The notes beneath the pieces were generated by a model, which saw only the letters and a program-made list of their open reading frames with translations, was not told the origin of the DNA and made no database searches. A stretch of 64,000 bases of DNA from Alopecurus myosuroides (taxonomy: Eukaryota > Streptophyta > Magnoliopsida > Poales > Poaceae): positions 499,055,919-499,119,918 of the forward strand of contig CM054058.1 in assembly GCA_028641055.1 (NCBI GenBank), read 5' to 3'. The position numbers were made by a program, and so were the translations under genes. How positions within the stretch are numbered: the stretch's first letter is position 1; every line of letters begins with the position of its first letter. This document shows, piece by piece, positions 43,819-59,000 of the stretch.

Positions 43819-44633
43819 AAGGTGCTCTTCCGTTCCCTCCGGTGAAGAAACAGAAGATCACAACAACGAAGAAGAAATGATCGACGATATGTATTCGGTT
43901 CGGTACGAATTGCTCGTAATAAGAACTTGTGATTTCCTTTACCGGTCTAATGCTTTTATCTTGGTCTACAGAGAGATGAAGAAGTGGACGGCGCGCTGGC
44001 CCTAGCAAAAGATCGCAAGCGGAGGCGGAAGCTAAAGCGGAGGCGGACCGCATATATAGTCTTGTTTGCGATTGATCTCTATATCGCGCGTACGTTGTAT
44101 AGATGGCTATATTTTGGGTTTGAAATCTTCCGACATAAACGTGTTATTGAGATCAATGTGTATTCATACTTATGAGAAGGATGGATGCATACGTATCGAT
44201 GTGTTAAATTCGTTATGGATGGATGCATATGTATCTAAGAGTGATTTATATGTGTGAACTTTATAAATTACATAAATTGAATGTATTTGCACCTGTATAG
44301 TACAATACCAGAATATACAAACTGTTATACGAAAATAATAATAAAAATACAAAGCTGGGAGACTTACCGCTGGCGAACCAAACAGCTACCGCTGGCGAAC
44401 ACTACCGCTGGCGAAGCTAGGAGCTACCACTGGCGAACAGCTACCGCTGGCGAACAAGAAAGCTACCGCTGGCGAACAAGGCTCTGTTCGCCAGAGGTAA
44501 CATATACTACCGCTGGCGAAGCGCTGTTCGCCAGCGGTAACCTGCTACCACTGGCGAGGTAGCGCTGGCGAACAGGGGTTCGCCAGCGGTAGTCCATATA
44601 TGTTCGTCACTGGTAGGGGTTTTCCTATTAGTG
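43081..44633 (+). mobile_element. CACTA right end, second copy
   Basis: Begins at the gap inside exon 2 of the CACTA second gene. The subterminal repeats (44365-44592) and TIR (44608-44633) are identical to the first copy. Confidence 0.9.
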
Positions 44634-47600
44634 ATAGGCGATTTATCGTCATCCCTTTAATAGTTCAACTCTCTTCCCGATCCGTGATATGTGATTCATC
44701 TGACTAACTCTTAGTCAACAAACACAGTTAACACTTAACTGAGTCGCGCATGGCCATGCTTCCTAAATCATATCACTCGAGAGGGCCCAGAGAATATCTC
44801 TCCAATCGGAAGGGCAAAATCCCATCTTGATTATCCACATCACGCAGCTTGCTTCTCATTCGACCCGAATTCAGCCTTTATAGCTGCCTTATCACAGAAC
44901 AACGTTTGACAGAACCTAACTCGGTGATCCACAACTCGGATTGTGCGACAACCTCAGATCTAAGGATTACATTGATTGAGACATGCAAATGACGACTTGC
45001 TCGTTGCATCTCAATGTGGGTCAGTCCGACTTGCTAAACTCTTTAGCCAAGCCCGTGAACGTTGGAATGGCATCACCATGCCCATGACAAGTGGAACCAT
45101 GTCATCAGCCAACACTCACATTAGTCTAGGGTGTGTGTCCAACACAACCTTAATGACCAAGGACAATTTAGTATGAACAACATGAATATATAGTTTCAAA
45201 ATCGAATCACATATTCAATGACATATATCAGATGTTCAAAAAAATGACGACTTAATAACTTTATGAATACATTGGGAATTACATCATACATGATTGCCTC
45301 TAGGGCATATTCCCAATAGTCTCCCACTTGCACTAGAGTCAATCATCCTGGCATCATATGGCTAGGCATCTAATGCCCATACCTCTCACGTGTGCCTCAT
45401 GCTTAGGCTGTGGTAGCGCCTTTGTCAACGGATCTGCAATGTTTGCATCCGTGTGTACTTTGCATAACTTGATATCACCTTGTTCGACAAAATGGCGAAT
45501 GAGGTGGTAACGCATGAGTATATGTTTGTTCTTCTGGTGTTGTCTAGGTTCCTTGGCTTGTGCGATAGCACCGTTGTTGTCACAATATACGTCCAATGGA
45601 TTGGACGCGCCCTGAACCACACCAAGATCTATTAGGCGGTTCCTGATCCAAACAATTTCCTTTGCCGCCTCTGAGGCAGAATATACTCAGCCTCTGTTGT
45701 AGATGCAGACACCGTATCTTGCTTGGAACTCTTCCAGCTCACAACCCCTCCGTTCATTACGAACACGTATCCAGATTGCGAACGAGAATTATCTGAGTCG
45801 GTGAGATAACTCGCATCTGTGTAACCCTTTACACTGAATTCCTCATCACCTCCATAAACTAGGAACATTTCCTTAGTCTTTCTCAAGTACTTAAGGATGT
45901 TTTTAACCGCTGCCCAGTGGGCTTCGCCAGGGTCAGCTTGGTATCTGCTCGTAACACTTAGAGCATAGGAAACATCTGGCCTAGTACAAATCATGGCATA
46001 CATGATGGATCCGATTGCCGAAGCATACGGGATCACACTCATCCGACTTCGCTCATTAGTCGTCGATGGACACTGAGTCTGACTAAGTTTTATGCCATGG
46101 GACATCGGTAAGAATCCCTTCTTAGACTCTTCCATTTTGAATTTCTTCAAAACCTTGTCCAGATATGTACTCTGACTCAATCCAATGAGCCGCCTGGATC
46201 TATCTCTATAGATCCTGATTCCTAATATGTAAGTCGCCTCACCCAAATCCTTCATTGAGAAACTCCTTTCCAGTGACTCTTTGGTTTCTTTCAACATCAT
46301 GACATCATTTCCAATCAGTAATATGTCATCCACATACAAGATTAGAAAATTTACTTTGCTCCCACTAAACTTCTTGTATAAACAAGAATCATGATCGCTC
46401 TTGATGAAGCCAAACGATTTGACTACCTCATCAAAGCGAATGTTCCAACTCCGAGATGCTTGCTTCAACCCATAAATGGATTTCTGAAGTTTGCATACCT
46501 TGTCATCATTAGCTGGATCGACAAAACCATCGGGCTGTATCATATACACGTCCTCAGTTAAATTTCCATTAAGGAAACCGTCTTGACATCCATCTGCCAT
46601 ATTTCATAGTCGAAATAGGCTGCTATGGCTAACATGATCCGAACTGATTTAAGCATCGCTACTGGCGAGAAGGTCTCGTCATAGTCAACTCCTTGAACCT
46701 GTCGGAACCCCTTCGCGACAAGTCGTGCTTTATAGATGGAAATATTTCCATCCATATCAGTTTTCTTCTTAAAGACCCATTTGCACTCGACGGGTCTTGC
46801 ACCGTCAGGCAGATCAACCAAATTCCAAACTTGGTTTTCATCCATGGACTTTAACTCGGATCTCATGGCTCCAAGCCATGACTCGGAATCAGATCCCACC
46901 ATCGCTTCCGAATAAGTTGCCGGCTCATTACTGTCTAACAGTAAAACATCACGAGCATTTTGTAATCTGGCAGATCTCCATGGTTCAGGTGCAGTTACCG
47001 GTGTAGGTACCACGACCGGCTCAGCCTCCAAGGCGCTCGCCGACTCGCCCCTAGCCGGTTCCTCTCGAATTTCTTCGAGTTGCACTGTGCTCCCACTGAC
47101 TTCCCGACCGAGAAACTCTTTCTCAAGGAAGACACCATTCCGAGCGACAAACACTTTGCCCTCTTCCCGGTTGTAGAAGTAGTACCCCAAGGTTTCCCTC
47201 GGATACCCCACGAAAATACACTTATCCGACTGAAGTCGCTTGACAAATGCTTGACAACCCCAAATCTTAAGAAAAGACAAACTTGGCTTTTTACCAGTCC
47301 ACATCTCATGTGGTGTCTTCTCTACTGACTTTGATGGTACTCTGTTTAGTGTGAAAGCTGCAGTTTCTAGACAATAACCCCAAAATGATAAAGGTAGATC
47401 TGTCTGACTCATCATTGACCGTACCATGTCCAACAAGGTCCGATTTCCGTTCCGATACACCATTTCTCTGTGGTGTACCCGGCGGAGTGAGTTGACGAAC
47501 TATTCCACAACTCTTTAGATGGTCATCAAACTCATGGCTCATGTACTCGCCTCCACGGTCCGGCCGTAGAAACTTTATTTTCTTGCCGAGTTGATTTTGT

Positions 47601-50600
47601 ACCTCACTCTGTAATTCCTTGAACTTTTCAAAGGCTTCCGACTTGTGTTTCATTAAATAGATATATCCATACCTACTCAAATCATCAGTGAAGGTAATGA
47701 AGTATTCATAACCACCTCTGGTTGTCGTGCTCATTGGTCCACATACATCACTATGTATTAGTTCCAACAAGTCGGATGCCCTTTCACAACTCCTTGCAAA
47801 ATGTGTCTTGGTCATTTTGCCTAGTAGGCATGATTCGCATGTCTCGAATGACTCTAAGTCGAACGAAGTTAGAAGTCCATCATCATGGAGCTTCTTCATG
47901 CGCTTCCAACTTATATGACCAAGCCGACAGTGCCAAAAGTAAGTCATATTCAGATAATTTGGTTTCAACCTTTTAACATTTATGTTATAAACCGATTCAC
48001 TATCAAGATTTAAAATAAATAACCCGTTCTGAGCGGGTGCAAAGCCATGAAACATATCTTTAAAATATAAAGAACAACCATTATTCTTAATATTCGACTC
48101 ATAACCTTGTCTCATCAAACATGAGGCGGAAATAATGTTTCGACTAAGCGCTGGAACATAATGACAATTATTCAGTTCCAATAAAAATCCTGAAGGTAAA
48201 TGAAGTTGCATAGTGCCGACTTCCAACGCAGCGACTCTCGCCTTGTTGCCGACCCGAATATCAACTTCTCCTCTTGCCACGCTCCTAGTTCTTACCAGTC
48301 CCTGCAACGAGTTGCATATGTGAATAACTGATCCGGTATCATATACCCAATAACTATTAGGCGCATCAGCAAGATAAATGTCTATAATATTGCACACAAG
48401 CGTACCTGAGTTGGAAGTCACACCTCCACTCTTGGCCCTGTCAGCCAAATACTTGGTGCAATTCCTCTTCCAGTGGCCATCTTGCTTGCAATAGAAGCAA
48501 TTGGCTTCGGTTGTAGGAGAAGGATTAGTCTTTGAGGGAGCACTCTGGACAGGGCCATGGGCGCTACCTCCTAACTTATCCTTCTTCTTCTTAGTCCAGA
48601 AACCTTTCTTGAACTTAGCCTTATTCTGCACAATCAACACTTGAGTGGCGCCTTTCTTGATATCAGCCTCTGCCGTTTTGAGCATCCCATGTAATTCAGT
48701 GATACTCTTATCCATACCATGCATATGGTAGTTCGAGATGAACAGACCATACGCACTAGGAAGAGAGTTAAAAATTATATCAGTAGCGAACTCTTCGTTA
48801 ATTGGGAAGCCCAGCCGATCCAGAGACTGTATGTAACCAATCATCTTGATTACATGCGGACTCAGTGGATCGCCGTCTTTCAGCTTACAGCCCAGCAAAG
48901 CTTGAGAGACTTGATACCTCTCGGTCTTTGCCTGAGCCTGGAACATACTTTTGAGGCTTTTGATCATATCGTGGGCCTCAACATTCTCGAACTGCTGCTG
49001 CAAGTCCGGTTCCATGTGTGCAAGCATAAGACAGCAAATTTCCGTAGACTCGTCTCTAGTCTTACGGTAGGCATTCATGACTACGATAGTCGCATCATCA
49101 TCAGGCTCTTCTGGAAGTGGAGTTTCTAGACCATGTTCTTTCTTGTCATGCTTGAGGACTATACTCAGATTACGATACCAGTTGGTGAAATTAGTTCCAT
49201 TTAGCTTATCTTTCTCTAGGATTGACCTCAACGCAAAAGCAGACAACTGAGGAAGGTTGGTAGGTGCCATTGATCTACAACAGAAAATATGCAACAACAC
49301 TTAAAACATGTATTCATAAAAGAGCAAGAATATTAAATGCTTTAATACTTATGCTCCCACTAGAACCAACACCCCTTCGATGGTTGCTAAGTGATTCAAG
49401 ATCCTAAATAAGCAAGCCGACTAGTGAGCTTTAGCATCACCGCTAGTCGTCCAGTGATCTAGGTAGGCAACACCTTGCCAATCGTATCCAATACGGCTCC
49501 TGTTAGTTGGGTGTCATCACATGCCCCGGCTCCCAACCTACCTCGCCCCGAGCCCCACAACCGTTGTGATGGACTCGCCTAGATTACCAAGTGCTTCTGC
49601 AGTAAGAGTCCGACTCAAACCCACCTAACCGGAAAGAATTGGTAGCACCTCAATTTTATGAGCCTACTACCAAGAATGTCCGACTTGTGATGGTGCAGCA
49701 CTGGCGGGGCGACCGACTAGGCCTTCTTTGAGGGATTAAAGAACCTACCAACTATCTAAATAGAGGTAAACAGAGACATAAGAATAACACAAATAAAGCA
49801 ATAATAATGTGAAATGGTATGGCTCTCTTCATGGTGATCTCCATCTCCACGAAGGTTGTAAGTCGACTCGTGCCAACTCTTGTCACGTGCCATCTTACTC
49901 CATGTAGCCGACTTGTACATCGACTTGCATGCCTTCCGGGTTCTCCAACAAGATACACTAGCTAGTAAATGAAAATTTACATAGAGAATCCAACACGCAG
50001 GCCGGTATACAATAAAATGACAGCACCTAGGCTCCAGCCGGCTGACAAAACATGATACGCAGATCATGTATGGATTACACACATCACATGCACATAAGCC
50101 ATACCATTCATAACATCCTGCAAAAACAAGTTATGCATAGACACGATATCTACCGGCGTTGTGAAACTCGCAACGACATCTAAGGCGCTACGACAGGGCG
50201 AAGCCGGCGGTCCGTATTCATCGGATAAAACAATTTTACCCAAATCTGATCTGTATTCCGATTCGATCAAACTCTTTGATCTTCGATCACCGCAACTGGA
50301 TTTATGTGTCACTGTATACCCCGATGGAGGAAACCGACCGGTAGTGGTAAGTTGTTCCACGACCTTAGCAGTATGATCATGGAAACCTGATCATCCATTA
50401 ACCCCGAGTACAATTGATCCAATCAACCTTGTACAAAACCGATCTATCTCATAGAACGACCACCAAAACAGCAATTAGATCACATCAAACGCTAACTACA
50501 TATCACATATGTACGGATCTCGGGCCTAATACCAGGAGCTACCGCTCTGATACCACCGTTGGAACGCGTAGAGATAAACGAAAAACTTTTTCCTACGCAG

Positions 50601-51884
50601 TACATCCAAGATCTAGCCGAGGTAGAAGGCCACGATGATTACCACTAGACGCGCGGTTGCGGATTATCCATGCAGCGCGTCGGGGCAGTGTAGTCCCACG
50701 ATCCGATCCAGCCGATCCAATCCACGAACGTCGAAGTGCTGAACGTACAGCACCTCTGCCGGTATCCACACGTACGAGAGGAGCTCCGACGTTGGACTGC
50801 TAGGTCCGGTGCGACGGCTGGAATGAGTGGGGCTAGGGTTCCCAACGCATGGGAGTGGACTAAAGAGCCCGCTGGGCAACCTGCGCCCCTCTTTATATAG
50901 CGAATGGTAGTGGGCTTCCCAACACTTGTGTCCCATTCCCTTTGTGAGTCCGACACACAAAATCAGTCCATTTCCGGCTCGGGTCCAACCCGACCAATGC
51001 TTGCTCCCGCTCTTAAGTGTGCGACCCTGCAGGCTCATGGTGACTTGGACACGATTGGAGTCCTACTCCCAACCGATCAATCGTTAGCGGCTCCTAGCAG
51101 AACGTGCCGACTCCCAAGTCCCATTGAGTCATGATGACATACCTTTCAGTGTGATATTCATCTTAGTCCCTTTTGCCTCACGATATACCTTGTCGAACTA
51201 TAGGCGATTTATCGTCATCCCTTTAATAGTTCAACTCTCTTCCCGATCCGTGATATGTGATTCATCTGACTAACTCTTAGTCAACAAACATAGTTAACAC
51301 TTAACTGAGTCGCGCATGGCCATGCTTCCTGAATCATATCACTCGAGAGGGTCTAGAGAATATCTCTCCAATCGGAGGGGCAAAATCCCATCTTGATTAT
51401 CCACATCATGCAGCTTGCTTCTCATTTGACCCGAACTCTGCCTTTATAGCTGCCTTGTCACAGAACAACGTTTGACATAACCTAAGTCGGTGATCCACAA
51501 CTCGGATTGTGCGACAACCTCAGGTCTAAGGATTACATTGATTGAGACATGCAAATGACGACTTGCTCGTTGCATCTCAATGTGGGTCAGTCCGACTTGC
51601 TAAACTCTTTAGCCAAGCCCGTGAACGTTGGAATGGCATTACCATGCCCATGACAAGTGGAACCGTGTCATCAGCCAACACTCACATTAGTATAGGGTCT
51701 GTGTCGAACACAACCTTAATGACCAAGGACAATTTAGTATGAACAACATGAATATATAGTTCCACAATCGAATCACATATTCAACGACATATATCAGATG
51801 TTCAAAACAAGGACGACTTAATAACTTTATGAATACAGTGAGAATTACATCATACATGATTGCCTCTAGGGCATATTCCCAACA
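44634..51884 (-). mobile_element. Ty1/copia element, second copy
   Basis: Same structure as 22019-29269: truncated 3' LTR 44634-45318, primer site 50544-50555, 5' LTR 50557-51884. I found no difference from the first copy. Confidence 0.9.
45354..49270 (-). pseudogene. Copia gag-pol polyprotein, second copy, same three frameshifts
   Basis: Identical to the first copy in domain order and in all three breaks (near 47444-47451, 46577 and 45679). Sharing every lesion shows that both copies descend from one already broken element or are the same locus. Confidence 0.88.
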
Positions 51885-53048
51885 AGATGCTCTGCAAGAA
51901 AACAGCTCAAAAGCAAGTCCTAACAACTCTATACAAGCTAGGTACAAAATAGAATCAAACACCAATTTATTTCAATCAAAAACATGCAAAGAAAACAAAA
52001 TAGAAAAGCTGTTGTTTCTAGATCTGTCCACCAAAATTAATCTAGTGCTTCAAAAATTAATCTAAGCTAGGATAAGATATATCTAGTCAATACAAAACTC
52101 ATCCAATTGGATTTACTCCAAAAATCATTTTTAAACTCATTCTAAAAAATCATAGAAGAGCCTACTGGTTCTTTATTAAAATGGATGGCATTTTCTTCTG
52201 ATAACTCACCTTGATGTGAGGTCAAGTGCATTGGATAGATCTTTTCAATATCTATCCAGATCATTTTAGTTTGTTCCATTTGGTTATGTATTTTCAAAGT
52301 TATGTTCAAATCATTTCCATAGACAGTCTATGCCAAAACATTCTTTGTGTCCAAAAATAATTGTCCAAACATAGATCCACAAAGTTTATATGGTTTAGAT
52401 TTCATATAGTTAGGTCCATGAATTTTTCCAGATTTTATTTTGCTCATTTAGTATTTTATACACGTCCAAAGTAAATGCATCAATCTCTGTTAAAAAAATT
52501 AAATGAAAAAGCAAACAGGTGCTCGGGCTGGATCTGCGTGGCTGCGGCCCAACTAGCGGCTGCGCAGCTCAGCTGCCCTTCGGGCGCGCGAGCGGGCGCG
52601 GGAAAGGGGACGTTTGAACGTGGCCGTGGATCCTCGATCCAACGGCGCACGAGTCGTCATCAACCTCGCCTCTCTCTCTCTCTCTCTGCCGTGCGTACGG
52701 GAAAAATGGTGACGGCCGGTAGCTCACCTCGGGGGCTCGGGGAGGGGCTGCGTGGGCTCGGTGGCGTCCCTGGGTGTCGAGGGAGTCGAGGGGCGGGGAC
52801 GGTGTTGACTGGCGTGACTCCAGGCGGCGGCGCGAGGCAGATGCCCGCGGCGGCGCTCCGTGGACGGCGGAGTCGACTCCGGCGGTTAGAAGGCAGGGAA
52901 GCGAGTCTGGGAGGCTCAGGGGGACTAGGGGAAACTATCCAGGGCAGAGGGAGGGGTTGGGATGGAAGGATTCGAGCAGGGCCTTGCCGTGACCGTGGTG
53001 GTCACCGGCAGCCAGAGCACGGCCTGTGCGTGCTCCAGGGGGGATGGG
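51885..53048 (-). repeat. Left part of the split host LTR, second copy
   Basis: Matches 29270-30433, including the CT9 microsatellite. Confidence 0.5.
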
Positions 53049-56000
53049 TGTCGGACCCCGGACCCAGAGATATACAAACTGTCATGTGCTCCTAGCAATG
53101 GACTCACAAGGGCTTCAGGGTTACCAGCCCGGGCCGCAACAAACAACGGCAGGCAGACCGGATTCATCGGCACGCAGTCCGGATCCCCGGTCTACTACTC
53201 CTTGTATCCATGCTAGTCATAACCAATTATGCATACCCAAGCGTCCACGAGTCGGATGAAACTGAAGGAATGGGACCAAAGTTATACAGAGCTGCTATGT
53301 GTCACAATCGAGGGTTACTGGGGTTACCTCGCCCCAGGCCGAATATCTTCGGCAGGCGGGCTCGGACATGGATCATCGGCTCCACAACCCCTCGACTGCG
53401 ACAACTATGCAGGCATAGCCAAAACTGTATAACAACGGGCTCGAGACCAACAATCGATCAAAGCAGCACTCTAGACATGAAAGTTTTATTAAACATGTGT
53501 TACTAGAGTATAGCTTACGAACAGAGGTCACATGACCCAACATTACATCATACAACGAAAGGCAAATTATGTTGCTAATCAACAAGAACCAAAAAGGCCT
53601 AAGAGGCCGCAACATAAGGCGACGTCCCAGCCCTTAGATTCCAGGTTGCTACCTGGGAACCCCAAACTACTCGTCGATGTCCACGTCGAAACACCACCGA
53701 ACTGAGGAACTCCACCTGAACCAAGAGTAAGCAAACTTGAGTACGGGAGGTACTCAACAAGACTTAGTTAACCTATTATATATCTGCTATGTTCAGAAAG
53801 GGTTTTATGAAGGTTATTTTGCGTAAAGCAATCTTTGTTTTCCAAATCGAGGGAGAATAGCACGTCTCAAGGAATGTTTTCAAAACAGATGAGAAACTCA
53901 ACTACTGTAATCATCATCTTTTGAATCCACCAACATCATTTCCAAGAAACTCACATGCTACAAGGATCACCCCTCCCGGCATCTCCGGGGAGGCACCCTT
54001 CAGACATTGCCAACATCTTTTACACCACTTTCAAGTTATCTATGACCCCGTGACTTTCACCAAGTCGTCCATAACCGTGGACACGGCTTTCCGAAAGATT
54101 TATCCCTGCAGGGTGGTACACTTTACCCACACGTACCATCCGACTCTTAACGCCACATGTAAGCTCGTCCATGGAGCGCGGCAGAGGGTGGCTGGCCACG
54201 ACCTTTACCTTGTCGAGCCCTATCCATGAGTCAACCCAAACAGGGCCACCCCGTCAACAGGGAGGTGGCCACCTCCTGACGGCACCTGTTCAGTGAGTCG
54301 GGATCAAGATCCGTGTACGTCCATCACTTGTCCCGGTCACGCCCTAAACACCTCCAAAAGGTTTTTGACTCACACGCAGATGGAAATCCCAAACTACGTG
54401 ACTCACGGATAGAACTAAACAAGTTAGTTAGTCGAGCGCGGTCTGTTAGGCCCCGCGTGTGGTTGCACGCTCAGTCTTGGTTTCCGTGGCGAGACCTTAA
54501 TCCTAGGGTTGGCAAGTACAGGACAAAGAACCACTTCCCAAGTGGCCTCCCGTCCAAGCCTTAGTCATGTTAACCACACAATGCTCATCTCACCACGTCA
54601 TCATATCATACTAGGTTATCGTAGCTCTGATTCATCAACCGGATGGAGCAGAGGTAAACAAACATGTAAAGCTAAGCGAAGCAGATATGAGGCTCTCGCG
54701 GTGCGCACAAGCAAATCTATGGCGGCTAGGAGTAGTGGATCGGGATATTGAGGCAATGCAGTATATAGGTGAACTATATCTACTAGCATCAAATACTTTG
54801 GAATCGAATGCAAAGTACGAGATCAGATGTTGTTGGAAAACATATATGAGCAGATAAGAGGTTATGCTTGCCTTGGTTATAAGAAAACCAGATAGAGACT
54901 TTAGGAAAAGTGCTTTACTTGTCGGTTCAGATCAAGTATTCACCATTGGATTGGTGGTCTTCCCTTCGGAGCCACGTTCTACCGAGAGGGAACAAACACC
55001 GAAAAGAAGAATAACAATCAACACATGGCATCGATGCAATGCGCAATATGTATGCATGAGAAATTTAACGCACTGAAATAAAGCCCTAAACACGTAGATA
55101 GGGTTGCTAGGGTTCGTATGTCAAATATGCAGTTTAACAGAAATTAGCCCGAAATAGACCCCGGTGGGGCACTTCGGACAATTCTGAATGTGAGTACAAG
55201 TTAAAGTGCTCAAATGGGTTTGAAAACATCATAGCTAGATTGCATTTGTCAATTTGAGCAATTTGGTATATAACTTTTAATTTTCTAATTTTATTGAATA
55301 AAAACTTATTTTTCTATTTTTAAATGATTTAAACAACATTAAATAATGTTAAAAAATCAACCTTCTCAAACATGATTGAAAATGACATATTTTGGTAGAT
55401 AATAATTTTCTGAACAAAACCATACTTTTACTTTATTTTTCTGAGTAGCATTTGAATAGTTATTCAATTTACAAAATAAACTATTTTCTGGAATTCCTGG
55501 AAATATTAAACAGAGGGGGTTATGACATTATCATGATGTCACTGTGACATCACCCTCCTCTGGACCTCACAGCTAACATCAAATTCGATCAAATTCGTCG
55601 ATGATTCTCAAATTAAAGGCTATGGGAAGGTGCAGCAGCTTGAGGGGAATGTGTAGGTGGTGCTGGGTGACCAAATGGTCACTGGAAAAGCTCGCCGGCG
55701 TCCATGGCGCGGCGGCGGCCGGCGGGGCACGTGTACATGGATCGGGAGAGGGATAGGGGGCTAGGAGAGGGCACTGGCGTGCAGAGAAGCTCACCATGAG
55801 CATGTCTGGACTACCGGAGTGGAGAGGCGGGGTCGGGAACGGCCGCATCGAGCACGGCGGCCATCTGCCGGCCGTGGAAACGACGACGCCGAATCGGGCG
55901 ATTCCGGTCGTCCCAGCTCCCGTTTTCTCCTCAAGGAGGTAGAGGAGGACACCACGGTGAGGAAGGAGGGCTCGAGGGCGCTTGGGAGGGGCCGGAACGG

Positions 56001-59000
56001 CGACGACGACCGGCGGTAGAGGGAGCTAGGGTTTCGGCCGGGTTCGGGTTCTTCCGCGGAAATACAGAGAGTGAGGGAGGCAGTAGCGAGTGCGGGAGGA
56101 GAGGAGGCAATCCAGACGCCTCTCCTCTCTTATCCGTGCGAGTGAGAGAAGCAGGAGGTGGCAACTCGACGCGGACGCGTCCTCCACGCAGCTGCTCCTA
56201 CTGTCAAAGGTTGAAGAAGACAGATTTGCGCAAAACCCCCTGGCTTCAGGAGAAAATACAAAGAGGTTCTTTCCTTTAAAAACAGCAAGACATTTGAATG
56301 TTTGAGAGCCTTTTTTCAAACAGAAAATTTGGCAAAAATACTTTTTGGAAACCTCCAAAAATTTCCAACCTCACCATGTTTTGGTTTGGTGAAATTGAAA
56401 TATTTTTCAATACAAATTTTGGAAACCACATTAAGTAGTATTTGTGGTAATTTCTCAAAACCATTTAAATTCACAATTTAAATTGGTTCAACATGGTTTA
56501 AACTGTTGTTTCATGCATGTATGAGATGAACACAACACCACACACCCTAATGTAGCAAAATTTGGGATGTTACAAATCTACCCCCCTTACAAGAATCTCG
56601 TCCCGAGATTCCTGAAGGAGAAAGAAAGAAGGAACACCGGTTTTGAATGATCTTCTCGAACCTTACGATTCTCTTCTTGCAGAGGTTGTTTTGTAGTACT
56701 TGCGAAGATTCTTCAGTGGCTACACCTTAGGTGAGAGGGAAAACTCTTAGGAATTGATCTTTACAAAGACCGAGTATCTCATGGCTAACTCATGACAGGG
56801 ATGTTCATAAAGAACCGTCGAGTTAACAGGCATGAAACACATCAAGGTAACGGAGTGAATAAAAGATTCGTTTCAAGTTTGCGGATGATGGTTCTTGAAA
56901 GTATTTAGAATATGAGCTTTTCACAAGACTTTAAATCCTTTTGGAAAAAGAAAGGTTGGACACCTTATGACATCAAGGTTTCTTCGAACTAGAATACCAA
57001 GATGGTCTTGGATACCAAAACATAATATCCACAGACGAGGGAAAACACGAGAAAACATTGTAATCATGCGTCAGAGAGAATTTGATACAGGATCAGGTTC
57101 ACTCTTCAGAGTGGACACGGAGGATAAAGGAACTTTCATTCCGTCAAATTTTGTCGAGACCTTGTCAAGAATCGGGATATTATTTCACGACAGAGGATGA
57201 GTAACCAAGATAAGTTGGAACACCGTAACAAAGAAATAATCCTTGGTCACACCATAAGGATGAATAACCAACAAGGATTGAAACACCGGAAGAAAATAGG
57301 GAATCTCTTTCCTAATGTGGGTTATTCGTACCAATACGTTTACCACATGGTTAAGACCCCATGGCTGAAGTAACTGACAAATTCACACAATGTGTGAGAT
57401 GAACAGAACTTCAAGTACAACCAACTTGAGAAAGGAAACTGATCAAAGGCGGTTACAAAACACCACGAGGTGGTTCTCATGATGAACTTGTTTCCACTGG
57501 AAGGAAGGTTTGGAGGTTTGATACAGAGACATTGGACATATCGACTTCAAAGATATCCTTGAGATTCTAGATACCAATATCCAGCTTACAATAAGCCGTC
57601 AATAGGTTATCGAGTGAAAGTTTAACTTTGGGTTGGAAGAACAGAGAGGAAACTTGTTAGAATGAGCCACACACGAATTATCACGAAGAGTGGTTGTTCT
57701 TACCGATTCAAACAGATATGACGTTAGGCCTTCCGGCTAGTTGTGTCAACCACAACATCAACCATGCCGGATTTTCAAAAGGACCTAAGTCAATACCCTT
57801 GAGGAAACACCAACCATCATTGATGCTTGAGATTCAGCTCTGGTTAGTGGGTTGATAACTGAGACTCAATATGTTTGATCAAAGAGGTTGCAATAGTTCT
57901 CAACGAGATACATATGATGGATTATCAAGATATGGACTACGATGTCAAGCTCGAGAAGATGAGCGAGATTGCAATACTCATGTGTTGGCAACTTGTGAAA
58001 GACGGTTGCACCTACATGGACTACTTGCAAAAGAACACATCAGAGTCCTTGTTGGAAAAGATGGTACAAAGATAACGAAGTTCTTAAACTTCTTCTCTTT
58101 CACGAACGATCAGCCAGTGGCTTAGTGTGGATACAAAATTCTTCAAATCAATGGAGGTAACGACCTACCATCTCAAGAATAGTCCACACATACATGACCG
58201 ACTTGGGATTATTTTCGAGGGAAACAAGGAAACTATACTCAGATCCATGGCGACAACTTTCACCATAAACACATGAACCAGAGTAAGTTACTTCGAACAT
58301 CTAGAACACAAGCTTCGTGATGACACAAAGATGGTTCTCGAAAGTTTCCAACATTAATGCCAATTTTTCAAGATGAACCTCTTGAAACTTGGAGAAAATA
58401 GGAATGTTATCGATGGCTCGACAACACACTTATCAAAACACTCCAAGGGGAAGGATTCATATGATACATGAACAAGGAAGAATATTGGTCAGCCAGAGGA
58501 CATGAAGGTGTACTCGGGCAAAACACCAGGAGTGAGAAACACCATCAAGATAGTCCTCGAATCTAGACTTGATCTGACGATAGCCCAAATCAAATCAAAG
58601 GTTAGGATGATAACATGCCCACTAAGGAGATACTATCCTGCTTCGACACAAGGGAAACTAGACATCCCTTAACGAAGGATCAAGTTAAGAAGAGCTCTTA
58701 TCTTTCAACTCTCCAAGTTGTTGTTTTAAGCTCAACCAACTAGTTCAGGGGTATCCAGCAAGGTTTCTTGGAGAAAAGAGTAGTTCAAATTACCCTTTGT
58801 TTAGACATCACGGTCAGGTTTGTCACGTGATGATACTTCTAGAAAGACAACTAGAATATCACAACCCACCGGTATGTCTCGGAGTTTGAAAGGTGTCTTT
58901 CTTTTCAAAGCAAACCGATATGGTCTACAGAGCTTCGGCATGAACCTAACTCTTTGACCGAGAATGTAAACAGAAATGAACGAATTTGGTAACACGGTCA